This document shows positions 8,708 through 18,846 of a DNA stretch of 64,000 nucleotides, in pieces (position 1 is the stretch's first letter; each line of letters begins with the position of its first letter). A program made the position numbers and the translations under genes. Source of the stretch: Onchocerca lupi (Eukaryota; Nematoda; Chromadorea; Rhabditida; Onchocercidae). The notes under the pieces were generated by a model. The model was not told the origin of the DNA and did not search any database. It worked only from the letters and a program-made list of their open reading frames with translations. Where the stretch lies: assembly GCA_028564675.1 (NCBI GenBank), contig JAOVVO010000003.1, forward strand, positions 1 through 64,000. The letters run 5' to 3'.

Positions 8708-11635
8708 CTAATAAATTTCAGTAGGACACCCAGTTGGACCCATAAGAACTATTTGTTCACCCTCTTTGAGATGTTTAAATAAACTAGTGGAACCACCGAT
8801 TTCATGAACAATCGTAGAAATAATTCCCTTTTTCTTATCTACTTCAGTGCCAGTTACAGCTATGCCCTCCATAGTAAGGTTAGTTTTCGTACTATTAGTT
8901 TCAAAGTTCTGCAGCCTAAAGAACTGTCCAGGTTGAAAATTTTTTGCAGCAAGAGGTGCTTTGATCACTATTTCTAGCACTTTATTAGTTAAATATTGAA
9001 CTTTTATAATCCTTGCAGTAAATTGCTCCTTGATCTTGTTAAAAAATTCTTCCTGAGCTTTATCTCCAAATTTTTTCCGAATCTCAGTACTCGCCATTTC
9101 GATGATACCTTTTTTTGTAAGAGTTACTCTTACATTACAACATTCATACAATCGTGTACATGAATCTGAAACCTGAGCTGAGGTAGCATCAACTCTACTC
9201 AAAAGCTGAGAAATGATAGGATAACCATTCTTAACACTTGCCATAGCTTTCACAACACTGCCCCTATAGGAAGGGTGAAGATCACCAAAGAAACTAATCG
9301 TTTTACCACCTTGGTTATATACTAATATTCTATCTTTATCTTGCATCTTAGGAGAAAATATTTGATCTACTTCTTTCCCTGATGAATTTAGATGAGTAAA
9401 ATACCCATTGCTCAATTTAAAGTTTTTTTCATCTTCTTCTGCAAGAACTATATTTGGTTCAGTACCTGCTGCTATAAAGATAGAGCGCGCTTTTATATAC
9501 TTAATTTCTCCAGATTTAGTATCTTTCAGTCTTATCGAATCAGCATGATTATATTTATCTGTTACAATTTCAATCGGCTCTAAATTCTCAATGAAATAAA
9601 CCCCTTCTAATAATGCATTTTGTACCTCCTTACTATTTAGTCGATAACTTGGCGAATCTTTCAGATGTTTTCTATATATAATTTTTACTCCCCCAAAGTT
9701 CTGCATTAACTCCAATATTTTTGCTTCTCTATTTTCTTTTTTTGCTAATTTTTGCTCTTCTCGAATCAATTGTGCATGCGATACAAACTCACCTGCGATT
9801 TCGCATTCCTCTTCCGTCCAGTCACTTTCAATATAGTTTTTCCCGTATTTATCAACTAATGTCTCGTAGCGAAGAAGAAATTTCTCTATCTGAACTGGAT
9901 AATATGATAAAGCTTCAGTGGCAGTATCAATTGCAGTGAGTCCTCCACCTATAACAATTATCGGCATACGAACTTGTAGGTTCGCTATGGAATCAAATTT
10001 AAGGGCACCAGTAAGCTGTAATGACATTAGAAAATCTGACGCCATGCGTACTCCACGAGCTAGTACATTTTTTACTTTGATCATTCGTGGCTTGCCAGAG
10101 CCAAGCGCTAATGCAATGTGATCAAACCCTAAATTGAATGCGTCATCAACAGTTACTGTACCACCAAAGCGAATACCTCCATAAATGGCAAAATTCTTAC
10201 GTCTTTCCAACAATAGTCTGATAACCTTTAAGTAATTCTTATTCCACCGAGAAGTAATACCATATTCTGCCACTCCACCAAACCCACTGGCAGAACGCTT
10301 ACTTAATTTCTCATGTTTAAAATCTTTAATCAGCTCAAAACTATCCATCAAAGGTTCAATCTTTAGTCCATCAATAGCAATAACGTTATGCCCATCGTTT
10401 AACAAATGATGAGCTAAACTAAACCCTGCAGGACCAAGACCTACAACTAGAATGTTTTTACTAGTGTTCTCTTTTGGTAGAGGCCGCTGAAAATTTAAAG
10501 GATTCCAACGACTAAGTAGAGAATATATTTCAAAACCAAATGTTAAACTAAGTACGTCATCCAAAATCTTCGTCTCGACTACTGGCACATCTACAGGTTC
10601 TTGCTTTTGATATATGCATGAATTTGTACAGTCATTACATATTCTATATCCAGTAGCCGCACATAGTGGATTATCTATCATCACAATTGCAAGGCTGGCT
10701 ATACTGTACCCCTTGCTTTTTACCAGATTCATTTCTGATATTTTCTGTTCCAGTGGACAGCCGTGTAGTTCGACTTTAAGTGGAGAAGTTTTGAATGTCT
10801 TATCATCATTAATTAACCCCTTAGAGCAGCTATCTTTATTCTGCTTATGACAAGATATGCAATAATGAGCATTATCTAATCCTTTACTCAAGTCTATCTT
10901 CTCACTTGTTAAGTCAAAACCATATCGTCTTTTTATTTTTTTTGAATACAGTACCTCAACTTCTTCTACTTTTTTTTTAGAAAATGATACAAGATTTTCG
11001 TAGTCAGTTTTTCTATGAATACTAAAAAGTATACTCTGTTTATTTTTTACTCTCCACGCTGCATATTGTGCCGCAAGCTCTATTTCTTTTTCATGATTTT
11101 TTCTATCTTCTAACCAGAACATCACTTGTTCGGCAAAGTTTTTCTCTGTTATTGGTAAAGTGAAAAAGCGATTTAGTTCACTAGTAACATAATCAATATC
11201 AATACTTGCTATATCAGCATATCTATTCAATGCATAACGCTGAACAAATGATCTTTTGCATTTATACACTACATTAAAGTCATCATGCTTTTTTCTCAGC
11301 TCTTCTATTTCTTTCTTGATGTTAAAAAGCTTTGTGATAAATTCATCAAGTAAATACGAAAGGTCTATAATTAGTTGACTATCAGTCATTTGTATAATTG
11401 ATACTAGTTGCCTCTCAGCTTCTAGTGTCAAGGAGCACTGAGATGACACTGAAGAGTTAGCTGAAATCAATCTGAGTGACACCAGAGAAGAAGCTATTTT
11501 TTTTCTCGCTTCAATCAATGAAAAAAACAAATTTTCATTGCATGATTTGATGTAATCTAAAAATGTTTCATCTAATTTTATTAATCCATCGCGAGTATAT
11601 AAGTCTGAAAACGAAATGTTAAAATTGAGCTGCAT
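8708..11635 (-). CDS. GltD-like FAD/NAD(P) oxidoreductase fused to ferredoxin-reductase-type domain, C-terminally truncated
   Basis: The product is about 975 residues. The N-terminal third is helical and poorly characterised. It is followed by a cysteine-rich iron-sulfur region (HYCISCHKQNKDSC and later CNDCTNSC), like the N-terminal part of glutamate synthase small subunits. Next is a two-dinucleotide-fold flavoprotein core with VVGLGPAGFS (FAD) and VIGGGLTAIDTATEA (NADPH). The C-terminus is a ferredoxin-reductase-type FAD-binding barrel ending in LMGPTGCPTEIY and a stop. In the family the NAD-binding half of this last module follows that GPTG motif, so it appears cut off. I chose the ATG at 11635; a GTG 24 bp upstream is also possible. 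A palindromic repeat lies in frame near residues 61-72. It is last in the run from rseP. The natural substrate is unknown. Confidence 0.8.
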   Translation of the reverse strand: MQLNFNISFSDLYTRDGLIKLDETFLDYIKSCNENLFFSLIEARKKIASSLVSLRLISANSSVSSQCSLTLEAERQLVSIIQMTDSQLIIDLSYLLDEFITKLFNIKKEIEELRKKHDDFNVVYKCKRSFVQRYALNRYADIASIDIDYVTSELNRFFTLPITEKNFAEQVMFWLEDRKNHEKEIELAAQYAAWRVKNKQSILFSIHRKTDYENLVSFSKKKVEEVEVLYSKKIKRRYGFDLTSEKIDLSKGLDNAHYCISCHKQNKDSCSKGLINDDKTFKTSPLKVELHGCPLEQKISEMNLVKSKGYSIASLAIVMIDNPLCAATGYRICNDCTNSCIYQKQEPVDVPVVETKILDDVLSLTFGFEIYSLLSRWNPLNFQRPLPKENTSKNILVVGLGPAGFSLAHHLLNDGHNVIAIDGLKIEPLMDSFELIKDFKHEKLSKRSASGFGGVAEYGITSRWNKNYLKVIRLLLERRKNFAIYGGIRFGGTVTVDDAFNLGFDHIALALGSGKPRMIKVKNVLARGVRMASDFLMSLQLTGALKFDSIANLQVRMPIIVIGGGLTAIDTATEALSYYPVQIEKFLLRYETLVDKYGKNYIESDWTEEECEIAGEFVSHAQLIREEQKLAKKENREAKILELMQNFGGVKIIYRKHLKDSPSYRLNSKEVQNALLEGVYFIENLEPIEIVTDKYNHADSIRLKDTKSGEIKYIKARSIFIAAGTEPNIVLAEEDEKNFKLSNGYFTHLNSSGKEVDQIFSPKMQDKDRILVYNQGGKTISFFGDLHPSYRGSVVKAMASVKNGYPIISQLLSRVDATSAQVSDSCTRLYECCNVRVTLTKKGIIEMASTEIRKKFGDKAQEEFFNKIKEQFTARIIKVQYLTNKVLEIVIKAPLAAKNFQPGQFFRLQNFETNSTKTNLTMEGIAVTGTEVDKKKGIISTIVHEIGGSTSLFKHLKEGEQIVLMGPTGCPTEIY
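11417..11452. repeat. Wolbachia-type palindromic repeat in frame in the gltD-like gene
   Basis: The segment contains CTAGTGTCAAGGAGCACTGA and then GATGACACTG. It resembles the dispersed palindromic repeats (core of the GTCAAGCACTGGGATGACA type) that I recognise from Wolbachia genomes. Here it encodes about 12 serine-rich residues (SSVSSQCSLTLE) without breaking the frame. Identification is by pattern recognition, not by a database search. Confidence 0.55.
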
Positions 11636-11680
11636 TGCTATATTATGCAGTATATACACTATTTTTACAGAAAAAAAATT

Positions 11681-12121
11681 TTATATATTCTGCAACATAG
11701 CTAAAATTATTGCTTCTGCAACCTTTTTTTCACTAACATATGCAACACACTCAAATTTACACACATTTAAACGTGCATTTTTAATGGTAGCCTGAAGAAT
11801 TAATGCATCTCCTGGAGTAACTGGCTTCCTAAATTTTGCATTTTCAATGGACATAAAGTAAACAACTTTATTTTTCATTGTGCTTTGACTTTCTCGACTC
11901 AGAACACATATTGCAGATGCCTGAGCTAAAGATTCAACTATCAAGACTCCTGGCATTATTGGATAACCAGGAAAGTGACCAACAAAAAATGGCTCATTGA
12001 AAGTTACATTTTTGATCGCTTTTATACTTTTACCAGGATTACATTCTATCACCCTATCTACTAAAAGAAATGGATAAGAATGTGGCAGTATTTTTATAAT
12101 ATCGCTGATATTAAACCGCAT
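11681..12121 (-). CDS. fabZ: 3-hydroxyacyl-ACP dehydratase FabZ
   Basis: FabZ dehydrates 3-hydroxyacyl-ACP in each round of type II fatty acid elongation. The 146-residue product is full length for the hot-dog-fold family. It has the signature HFPGYPIMPGVLIVESLAQA, which contains the catalytic histidine and, 14 residues on, the catalytic glutamate. LPHSYPFLLVDRV near the N-terminus is also typical. It lies 19 bp after skp in the common rseP-bamA-skp-fabZ arrangement. The window also contains fabD, consistent with retained fatty acid synthesis. Confidence 0.96.
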   Translation of the reverse strand: MRFNISDIIKILPHSYPFLLVDRVIECNPGKSIKAIKNVTFNEPFFVGHFPGYPIMPGVLIVESLAQASAICVLSRESQSTMKNKVVYFMSIENAKFRKPVTPGDALILQATIKNARLNVCKFECVAYVSEKKVAEAIILAMLQNI

Positions 12122-12139
12122 GGTACCCTGAAAGCAAGC

Positions 12140-12700
12140 TTAGTTAACGCCTTTCAAAGTAAACTCTCGCATTTCTTTGTTTATATTTTTTAATAATACA
12201 TCTGACAAATCAACTTTATCCATAGAGTACAAAATTTGGCTTTTCTTTGGAAGAAAGAATACCAAATCTATGCTGTCTTTTTCTGCAGTTTTTCTAGCAA
12301 TTTCTTTCATCTTATTAAAAACATCTTCTACTGCATCTCTATAGCTCTCTTCTAAATGTGACATTTTTTTAGCGTAATTATCTCTAGCGCTTACAGCATG
12401 TTTGTTAAATTGATCGGCTTTTTCTTTTTTTGCTTCCTCCGATAGAAGTCCAAATTCTTCTTCTGAAGATTTAAATTTTTCTAGCTCACTCTCAAACTCT
12501 TGCTGCAGTCTAGAGCTTTGCTTTTTCATTTGTTGTTGTATATTTTGTATAGCAAGAGATTCATTAATAACTTTATCACTATCGACAATCACAATTTTTG
12601 TATTAAATGCATTCTGAGGTTGCTGTTTTACGGCTTTATAACTTGCAAACAACGAAATAACTAAGGCAATAACTGATATAAGCAATTGTGTGTACTTCAT
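12140..12700 (-). CDS. skp: OmpH/Skp family periplasmic chaperone
   Basis: Skp holds unfolded outer-membrane proteins in the periplasm and hands them to the Bam complex. The 186-residue product has an N-terminal hydrophobic segment (about 5-22) acting as signal or anchor, and no clear signal-peptidase site. It continues with the beta segment KIVIVDSDKVINES and a long charged helical hairpin (about 50-140, rich in K, E and Q) as in the Skp tentacles. The start codon directly abuts the stop codon of bamA, showing tight translational coupling. Confidence 0.88.
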   Translation of the reverse strand: MKYTQLLISVIALVISLFASYKAVKQQPQNAFNTKIVIVDSDKVINESLAIQNIQQQMKKQSSRLQQEFESELEKFKSSEEEFGLLSEEAKKEKADQFNKHAVSARDNYAKKMSHLEESYRDAVEDVFNKMKEIARKTAEKDSIDLVFFLPKKSQILYSMDKVDLSDVLLKNINKEMREFTLKGVN

Positions 12701-15046
12701 TTAAACTCCCGCTTCAATAGAAAACTTAATATTTGAGGATGGTATTATATCGTATGGCTCTTTAACCAGAGGAAAACCAAAATCCAATCTAAATCTACCA
12801 CCAAAAGGAGAAGGCATTGAAAAGCCAAAACCAGGTGATATCCTCACAAGCTTGCTGTCATAATAATCCTTCTCATACCCAGATTCCTTACTTTTATCAT
12901 CTAGGCCAAAAAGCGTTGCGTAGTCAACAAATAATGACCCTTTAATAGCAACATAATCATATAATTTTAGTAGTGGAAAATCCACTTGCTGTGTTAAGTT
13001 GAAATAAGTTTTACCTCCTAAGCTTTCATTTTTATCTTTTGTCCTTGGTCCAATACCAGAGAGGTCAAATCCTCTAATTTCATTACCACCTTTAAAAAAG
13101 TGCTGGCCAATATTTAGCTTTTTAGCAGCATAAGAAAAAACATAACCTGCAGCCATTTTAAAGCGTAGTATTGTATCATCATTAATATTCCTTAATATAG
13201 GATGTATATAAAAAGATAAAAACTCAGATTTGAGGAAATTTACGTTCCCTCCTAGCCCTGAAATATCCTGGCTTAAGCTTAACAAATACCCATCCCTTGG
13301 AGCGTAGAGGTTATCCAGCTTACTATACGTTAATGTGTATCCCAGTGATGAAATGTGATGCTCGCCTTCTCGGTCCAGTATTATTTTAGAAATATCGCTA
13401 TTATCTTTTCTACTCTTATTATCTATCTGTATATGGTTATATTTATAATAATAGCGGAGGAAATTAGTTAAGTTTTCTGTGACTTTATGTGATAACTTTG
13501 CAAAAAACCCCATATCACAACTATTGAAAGTAGTGTTTGGTTTATCTTGCCTTTCATAAAATATACCTACACCCAGTGATGTATCAGAGTCGTTAAAGTT
13601 GCTTTCGATAACTTCTAAATTAGTTGAAAACAAATATTTTCCCTTCTCAAGGGCAAAAGAGAGTTCTTTTCCGCCACCAAACAAATTACGGTCCTTGAAA
13701 TCAGTTTTTAAAAATGCTCCACCAGGAAAAGATATTCCTCCTCCTAAGTATAACAAAGTAGTGTTTTTTTCTTTAATATTTAAGTCGAGATTCACTGCAT
13801 GATCGTTAATCGCATAGCTATCTATTTTTACTGTCTCAAAAAAATCACTACTAACCAGTTTTCTATATGACTTTTGAATTTCAGATGTATTATATGCATC
13901 ACCTTCTACTATACTAAGTTTACTTCTGATTACTTTATCTAAAGTGCGATCATTACCACTAATTGTGATTCGATTCACATAAATCTTCTTGCCTGGCAGT
14001 ACTTTGTAAGTTACATCTATAACATTACCACGCTGTGTATATTCTGGATTAACCTTTGCAAATATGTACCCTCTCTCGCTTAAATATTTGTTTATCTTCT
14101 CCACTACACTATTAACTTTAACTCTATCAAATACTTTATTATCTTCTTTAGTTATCAGGCCTAATAGTTCCTCTTTTATAGTCGAGTCTTGTATTCTATC
14201 TTTAATATTAATTTTGTTGTTTCCAAACAAGTACTGCTCTCCTTCATCAATCAAAAAAGTTAAAACAACTTGATTATTGTTATCGATCTCAACAATTGGC
14301 TGTATATTATTTTTAATATAGCCTTTAGAGGAATAAAAACGATCGATCAACTCTTCATTGATCAACAAATGTTGTGGTGAATAATAATTTTTACCTTTAA
14401 AAAAGACCATAAATAACTTATTAAATACATCATCACTTTGCATTTTAACAGCTTGCTCCAGCTCATTTTCAGAGAAGTTTTTATTACCTATAAATCTTAT
14501 ATCCCTAATTCTAGATGTTTTACCCTCTTTTATTTTAAAAACTAAACTCACTCTGTTACCATCAAGCTCGTTTAGCTCATACTCAATTTTAGCACCAATC
14601 TTACCACTATTTCTATAAGTTGTGGCTAAGTTGAATAGATCATTTTGTAGCTTTGTTTCAGCAAAAATGGTCAAAGGTTTTGACCGAATTACATTATTTA
14701 GTAGTTCTTTGCTTTTAAATAGCTTATTACCCTTTAATGTTATCCTGTTGATCAGTGGATTTTCTTGAACTTTTATTACTAAATTTTTTTCATCATCAAT
14801 GTAAGCGTTAACACTAGCGAACAACTTTGTTTTATATAAATCTTTTATAATCGAATCTAGGATGTTATCATTTACATAACTACCAGGCTCTAATTTTGTA
14901 TAAAACCTTATTGTTTGATTACCAACTCGTTTATTACCAATACATTTGATATCATTTATTTTAGCTTTGTCATCGTTTTCTAAAGCAACAAGCAGAACAG
15001 GAGCAGAAACAAAAATTACTATTAGTATGCAAAACAGCCTTTTCAT
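12701..15046 (-). CDS. bamA: Outer membrane protein assembly factor BamA
   Basis: BamA is the central insertase of the beta-barrel assembly machine. The 781-residue product has a signal peptide (about 1-21), five POTRA domains (to about residue 420) and a C-terminal 16-strand barrel. The barrel includes the lid-locking loop motif in GGNEIRGFDLSG, matching the conserved RGF, and ends in an aromatic-poor FSIEAGV strand. Length and architecture are normal. It sits between rseP (7 bp gap) and skp (no gap), all minus strand. No lesion is visible, as expected for an essential gene. Confidence 0.96.
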   Translation of the reverse strand: MKRLFCILIVIFVSAPVLLVALENDDKAKINDIKCIGNKRVGNQTIRFYTKLEPGSYVNDNILDSIIKDLYKTKLFASVNAYIDDEKNLVIKVQENPLINRITLKGNKLFKSKELLNNVIRSKPLTIFAETKLQNDLFNLATTYRNSGKIGAKIEYELNELDGNRVSLVFKIKEGKTSRIRDIRFIGNKNFSENELEQAVKMQSDDVFNKLFMVFFKGKNYYSPQHLLINEELIDRFYSSKGYIKNNIQPIVEIDNNNQVVLTFLIDEGEQYLFGNNKINIKDRIQDSTIKEELLGLITKEDNKVFDRVKVNSVVEKINKYLSERGYIFAKVNPEYTQRGNVIDVTYKVLPGKKIYVNRITISGNDRTLDKVIRSKLSIVEGDAYNTSEIQKSYRKLVSSDFFETVKIDSYAINDHAVNLDLNIKEKNTTLLYLGGGISFPGGAFLKTDFKDRNLFGGGKELSFALEKGKYLFSTNLEVIESNFNDSDTSLGVGIFYERQDKPNTTFNSCDMGFFAKLSHKVTENLTNFLRYYYKYNHIQIDNKSRKDNSDISKIILDREGEHHISSLGYTLTYSKLDNLYAPRDGYLLSLSQDISGLGGNVNFLKSEFLSFYIHPILRNINDDTILRFKMAAGYVFSYAAKKLNIGQHFFKGGNEIRGFDLSGIGPRTKDKNESLGGKTYFNLTQQVDFPLLKLYDYVAIKGSLFVDYATLFGLDDKSKESGYEKDYYDSKLVRISPGFGFSMPSPFGGRFRLDFGFPLVKEPYDIIPSSNIKFSIEAGV

Positions 15047-15053
15047 GTTTATC

Positions 15054-16184
15054 TTAAAAAAGATGCCTTATATCATTCGATATTGCAATCACCATCAACA
15101 AAAATAATATAGTAGCACCAAAAGTAGCTGCATATTTATGATACCTTGGACTTAAATCTCTACGTATAATTGCTTCTATAATATAGTTAAATAAGTGTCC
15201 ACCATCCAGTAGTGGAATCGGTAGCAAATTAACTGCAGCTAAAGTAGCTGAAAGAACTGCCATAAAATATAAAACCATAACAAACCCCTTTTTAGTTGAT
15301 TGTACTGAGTACTTCGCAATTTTTATTGGCCCACCTATTTCACTTATACTTCTTTTACCAATAACAATTTGAAAAAGAGCTTTGATTGTCAAGTACATAA
15401 CGTGGTAAGTTTCACTTACTGATAGACTTACAGCTCCAAGAAAAGATGACCGTTTTAGCCCCGCTATGTTAACTGAAGTAATTCCTATAGTCTTTCTTTT
15501 TATCTCATCACCAAAAACATCTTTATCCTCAGTTATTAATGGGGTCAGGGTAGTTTTATGTCCCTTATTGTTTCGACTATACCTAATTTCCACTTTGGCT
15601 TCTGGGCTTAACATCATTACACGTGAAATATCTTCAAAATACTTTATTCCATATTCATTAATCTGTGTAATAATATCACCTGGCAATAAACCAGCCTGAT
15701 CTGCTACGCTACCCTCGATTATACTCCCAACTACTGGTGGAGTGCGATAATAGCCTGTTACACTAAAAAATACCGTAAAAGCTATAATAGCTAGTAACAT
15801 GTTTGCAAGCGGCCCTGCAAAAACTATTGCTGTTTTCTTATATCGTGGTTTTGTATGAAGCGAATATAACTTTTCTTCCTCAGTTAGATCTTGTTGACTA
15901 ACTGGAACGTTTGCTGTGCTATTGTCTCCTAGCATTTTAACGTACCCACCCAGTGGAATGGCACTTAATTTCCACCTAGTTCCAAACTTATCATAAAAAC
16001 CAAAAACTTCAGGACCAAAGCCTATGGAAAAAGACTCAACCTTAACTTTGCACGCTTTAGCGATAATATAGTGTCCATACTCATGCACAAATATTATAAC
16101 AGAGATAATTAAGGAAAATGACACAAAATAATATATTCCATCATTAAATTGATGAATAAGATTAGAAACTAACTCCACTTGCAT
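15054..16184 (-). CDS. rseP: Site-2 intramembrane zinc protease RseP
   Basis: RseP cleaves membrane-bound substrates within the bilayer, including anti-sigma factors and remnant signal peptides. The product has VHEYGHYIIAK with the zinc-binding HExxH at residues 34-38. A PDZ domain follows (IIEGSVADQAGLLPGDIITQI), and LLPIPLLDGGHL supplies the third zinc ligand near the C-terminus. Four membrane segments fit the family. The frame continues upstream to a TTG at 16235, but the extra 17 residues are not family-like, so the ATG at 16184 is preferred. It heads the run rseP-bamA-skp-fabZ-gltD-like. Confidence 0.94.
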   Translation of the reverse strand: MQVELVSNLIHQFNDGIYYFVSFSLIISVIIFVHEYGHYIIAKACKVKVESFSIGFGPEVFGFYDKFGTRWKLSAIPLGGYVKMLGDNSTANVPVSQQDLTEEEKLYSLHTKPRYKKTAIVFAGPLANMLLAIIAFTVFFSVTGYYRTPPVVGSIIEGSVADQAGLLPGDIITQINEYGIKYFEDISRVMMLSPEAKVEIRYSRNNKGHKTTLTPLITEDKDVFGDEIKRKTIGITSVNIAGLKRSSFLGAVSLSVSETYHVMYLTIKALFQIVIGKRSISEIGGPIKIAKYSVQSTKKGFVMVLYFMAVLSATLAAVNLLPIPLLDGGHLFNYIIEAIIRRDLSPRYHKYAATFGATILFLLMVIAISNDIRHLF

Positions 16185-16276
16185 CTCAGATCTTGAACAA
16201 AACATTAAGTATATTAAAACGTGCTCGCTTGACAAGCATTTAATTTTACCTTTAAATCAAGGAAAGTTTAATACCA

Positions 16277-16570
16277 ATGACAGATATCTCTTTATTAAGA
16301 AGAAAATTGATGTATAGAAGCTGGCACAGAGGGTGCAAAGAAACTGATATACTCTTGGGGTATTTTGCACTGAAGTATCTTGATAAATTTTCTTTAAACG
16401 AACTCATTGAATACGAGAGAATAGTTGATCTTGATGACTATGAATTATATTGTTGCATTACTCGTAAAGTAGACTTCCCTCCTAATGTAAGCAGTGAGAT
16501 AATGAATTTGATTATTTATTTTATTGAAGCTAATCCTCTATGGTTTAATGATCTTATCTACCCTATTTAA
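16277..16570 (+). CDS. sdhE: Succinate dehydrogenase flavinylation/assembly factor SdhE
   Basis: SdhE (SdhAF2/YgfY, DUF339) promotes covalent FAD attachment to the succinate dehydrogenase flavoprotein. The 97-residue product has the diagnostic RGxxE motif as RGCKETD at residues 18-24, followed by the helical GYFALKYLDKFS segment and a conserved hydrophobic C-terminal half. An AAGGAAAG stretch lies about 11 bases before the ATG. It is divergent from rseP, with a 92 bp space for both promoters. No sdh structural genes lie in the window. Confidence 0.9.
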   Translation: MTDISLLRRKLMYRSWHRGCKETDILLGYFALKYLDKFSLNELIEYERIVDLDDYELYCCITRKVDFPPNVSSEIMNLIIYFIEANPLWFNDLIYPI

Positions 16571-17021
16571 TACTTCAGTATATCCTGTTTTTTTTCATTT
16601 TTGTGCTTTTTACGCTAGCGATTCTTCTCTTCACTTTCATAAGATATTTTGTATATACTATTCGTATAACTACTCCTAATACTTGCATACAATACTAAAA
16701 ACTCCTAGCACTAACTTAACTATCATTTTTATTCTATTAACAATATAAATCTTTCTCATTTATCAAGTTAAACAATTTCTTACTGCTAAGAAAATATATT
16801 TTGAGATATTGATTTTTTGTAAACTTCTATGCACCAAATAGTTTAACTTTTTTGATTTATAATTCCTAATTAAAAAAAACAAATCTCATAATTTCAACTC
16901 TATTATGGAACTTGAAAGTACCCTCAAAAATCTATCAACTGTGTAAGTCTTGATGATTATTTCATCTAGGAAAGAATATATCTTTGCCATCTTTATTATT
17001 AGATACGAAGCTAAAACTCTA
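16571..17021. other. 450 bp intergenic region with nothing recognisable
   Basis: The region lies between the 3' ends of sdhE (plus) and rpsA (minus), so it needs to carry only terminators. It is highly AT-rich with stops in all frames. I see no tRNA, small RNA signature or clear hairpin with T-tract. Confidence 0.4.
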
Positions 17022-18674
17022 TTATCTAGCAGATAGTATTATATTATACGCTTCAACGCCCAACACTTCAACTTCTATTTCTTCTGACATAGAAAACTTT
17101 TTATTTTCTGGTAGATATTCTTGATCTATTAAGAGAGTCACATCATTTTCAACTTTAACAACTAGTCCGCTATCTTCCCTCTTACTCACAATAGCCTTCA
17201 TTTTGCCACCTACCTTTACTTTTTTTATTAATTCTATGAGAGGATCATACTCTATTTGCTTTATACCAAGGTAAATTCTTGCTCGATTTACATTGGCCCT
17301 TATTACTTTTGCTTCTATTATATCACCAATACTATACTTTTTTATTTGATCTAAACCATTCCTAGACCAACTTATATCTTGTGCATAAATTGTCCCTTCC
17401 ACATTTTCATCTATTTCATAATCATCAAAGGTAATAGATATATATAAGCCAGTATTATTCTTAATCTTACCAGAAACAATAGAGCCAGGAGGATATTTAT
17501 CAATAAATACTTGCCAAGGGTTACTTACACATCTTTTAATACTCAAACTCATTCTATTTTTAACAGTGTCAATACTAAGAATCTTAACAAACACTTCCTG
17601 TCCTCTGGTTACAAGATTATTAACTGGCAAATTATTCTTAACCCAAGTTATTTCTGACGAATGTACCAAACCTTCAATTCCAGGCTTAAGCTCAACAAAT
17701 ATCCCATAATCTTCTATGCTTGTTATATGACCTTTATACACACTACCAACTGGATATCTTAATTCTATATCATGCCAAGGGTTATCCTCTAACTGCTTTA
17801 TACCTAGAGAAACTTTCGCATTTTCTTTATCTATTTTTATAACTTTGACTTTTATAGTCTGACCACAGGTAAAAACTGCAGATGGATGGCTCACTCTGCT
17901 CCAAGAAATATCTGTAATATGTAATAACCCATCCACAACCCCCACTACGTCTGACTCATGAATACCAACAAATACACCATAATGAGTAATGCTTTTTATT
18001 TTTCCCTCTATTATATCACCTTCGTTTAAGGATTCTAAAAATTTAATTTTTTCACCAGCATGTAATTTTTCTAATACCAGCTTTCTTGATACTACAATGT
18101 TACCCTGTTTCTTATCTACTTTAAGCACGATAAATTTTTGTTCAGTGTCGATAAGATGCTTAGCATCTCTCGCTTGCTTTAAATCCACATGGCTCAGCGG
18201 TAAAAAAGCACTTATTCCATCGCCAAGATCAACAATAAAGCCGCATTTAATTGAACGTTTAATAATTCCACTTACCTCATTTTGTGTAGCTGCATCTTCT
18301 TCTAATTTATGCCATTTTTCATCTCTAATTGCTTTCTCACGACTAAGAGCCACGTTACCATGATAATCTTCGATTCTTTCTACATACACCCTAATTTTAG
18401 AACCAACACCAACCTCATCTCTACAACCGAGTTCTTTAATTGAAATTCTCCCATCAGACTTTAAGCCAACATCAACTACAATATCGTTAGGATTTATTTG
18501 TGTAATTACACCTTCTACTACATCTCCTTCTTTAACTTTCTTGACAAAAAAATCTTCAAATAAAATATTACCTTGGTCTTCAAATTTACTTTGACACACT
18601 TCTTCTACGAACCTGTTTGATAATAGTTTTTTAATATTAGTTGATAGATTTATAGCTGGATCATTATTATTCAT
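17022..18674 (-). CDS. rpsA: 30S ribosomal protein S1
   Basis: S1 binds mRNA on the small ribosomal subunit and helps initiation on weak or absent Shine-Dalgarno sites, which are common here. The 550-residue product consists of six S1 OB-fold repeats. The best conserved are the third to fifth, with VDGLLHITDISWSR, VEGLVHSSEITWVK and KNRMSLSIKR motifs. The sixth repeat is more divergent. The length is typical of alphaproteobacterial S1. It is monocistronic on the minus strand, followed by tRNA genes upstream in window coordinates. Confidence 0.96.
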   Translation of the reverse strand: MNNNDPAINLSTNIKKLLSNRFVEEVCQSKFEDQGNILFEDFFVKKVKEGDVVEGVITQINPNDIVVDVGLKSDGRISIKELGCRDEVGVGSKIRVYVERIEDYHGNVALSREKAIRDEKWHKLEEDAATQNEVSGIIKRSIKCGFIVDLGDGISAFLPLSHVDLKQARDAKHLIDTEQKFIVLKVDKKQGNIVVSRKLVLEKLHAGEKIKFLESLNEGDIIEGKIKSITHYGVFVGIHESDVVGVVDGLLHITDISWSRVSHPSAVFTCGQTIKVKVIKIDKENAKVSLGIKQLEDNPWHDIELRYPVGSVYKGHITSIEDYGIFVELKPGIEGLVHSSEITWVKNNLPVNNLVTRGQEVFVKILSIDTVKNRMSLSIKRCVSNPWQVFIDKYPPGSIVSGKIKNNTGLYISITFDDYEIDENVEGTIYAQDISWSRNGLDQIKKYSIGDIIEAKVIRANVNRARIYLGIKQIEYDPLIELIKKVKVGGKMKAIVSKREDSGLVVKVENDVTLLIDQEYLPENKKFSMSEEIEVEVLGVEAYNIILSAR

Positions 18675-18846
18675 ACCTTTTAATTCAAATTTAATTAAAA
18701 TAATATATTATATTATATTAATAATTAGTTACAAGCAGTTTTTTTATTAACTCATTAATGTATTATAAAGGATTACCTGAACTACACAAAGCACAATTAG
18801 TCAAATAAGATATTATAGTACCTTGCAATACACCTAAATAATATTT

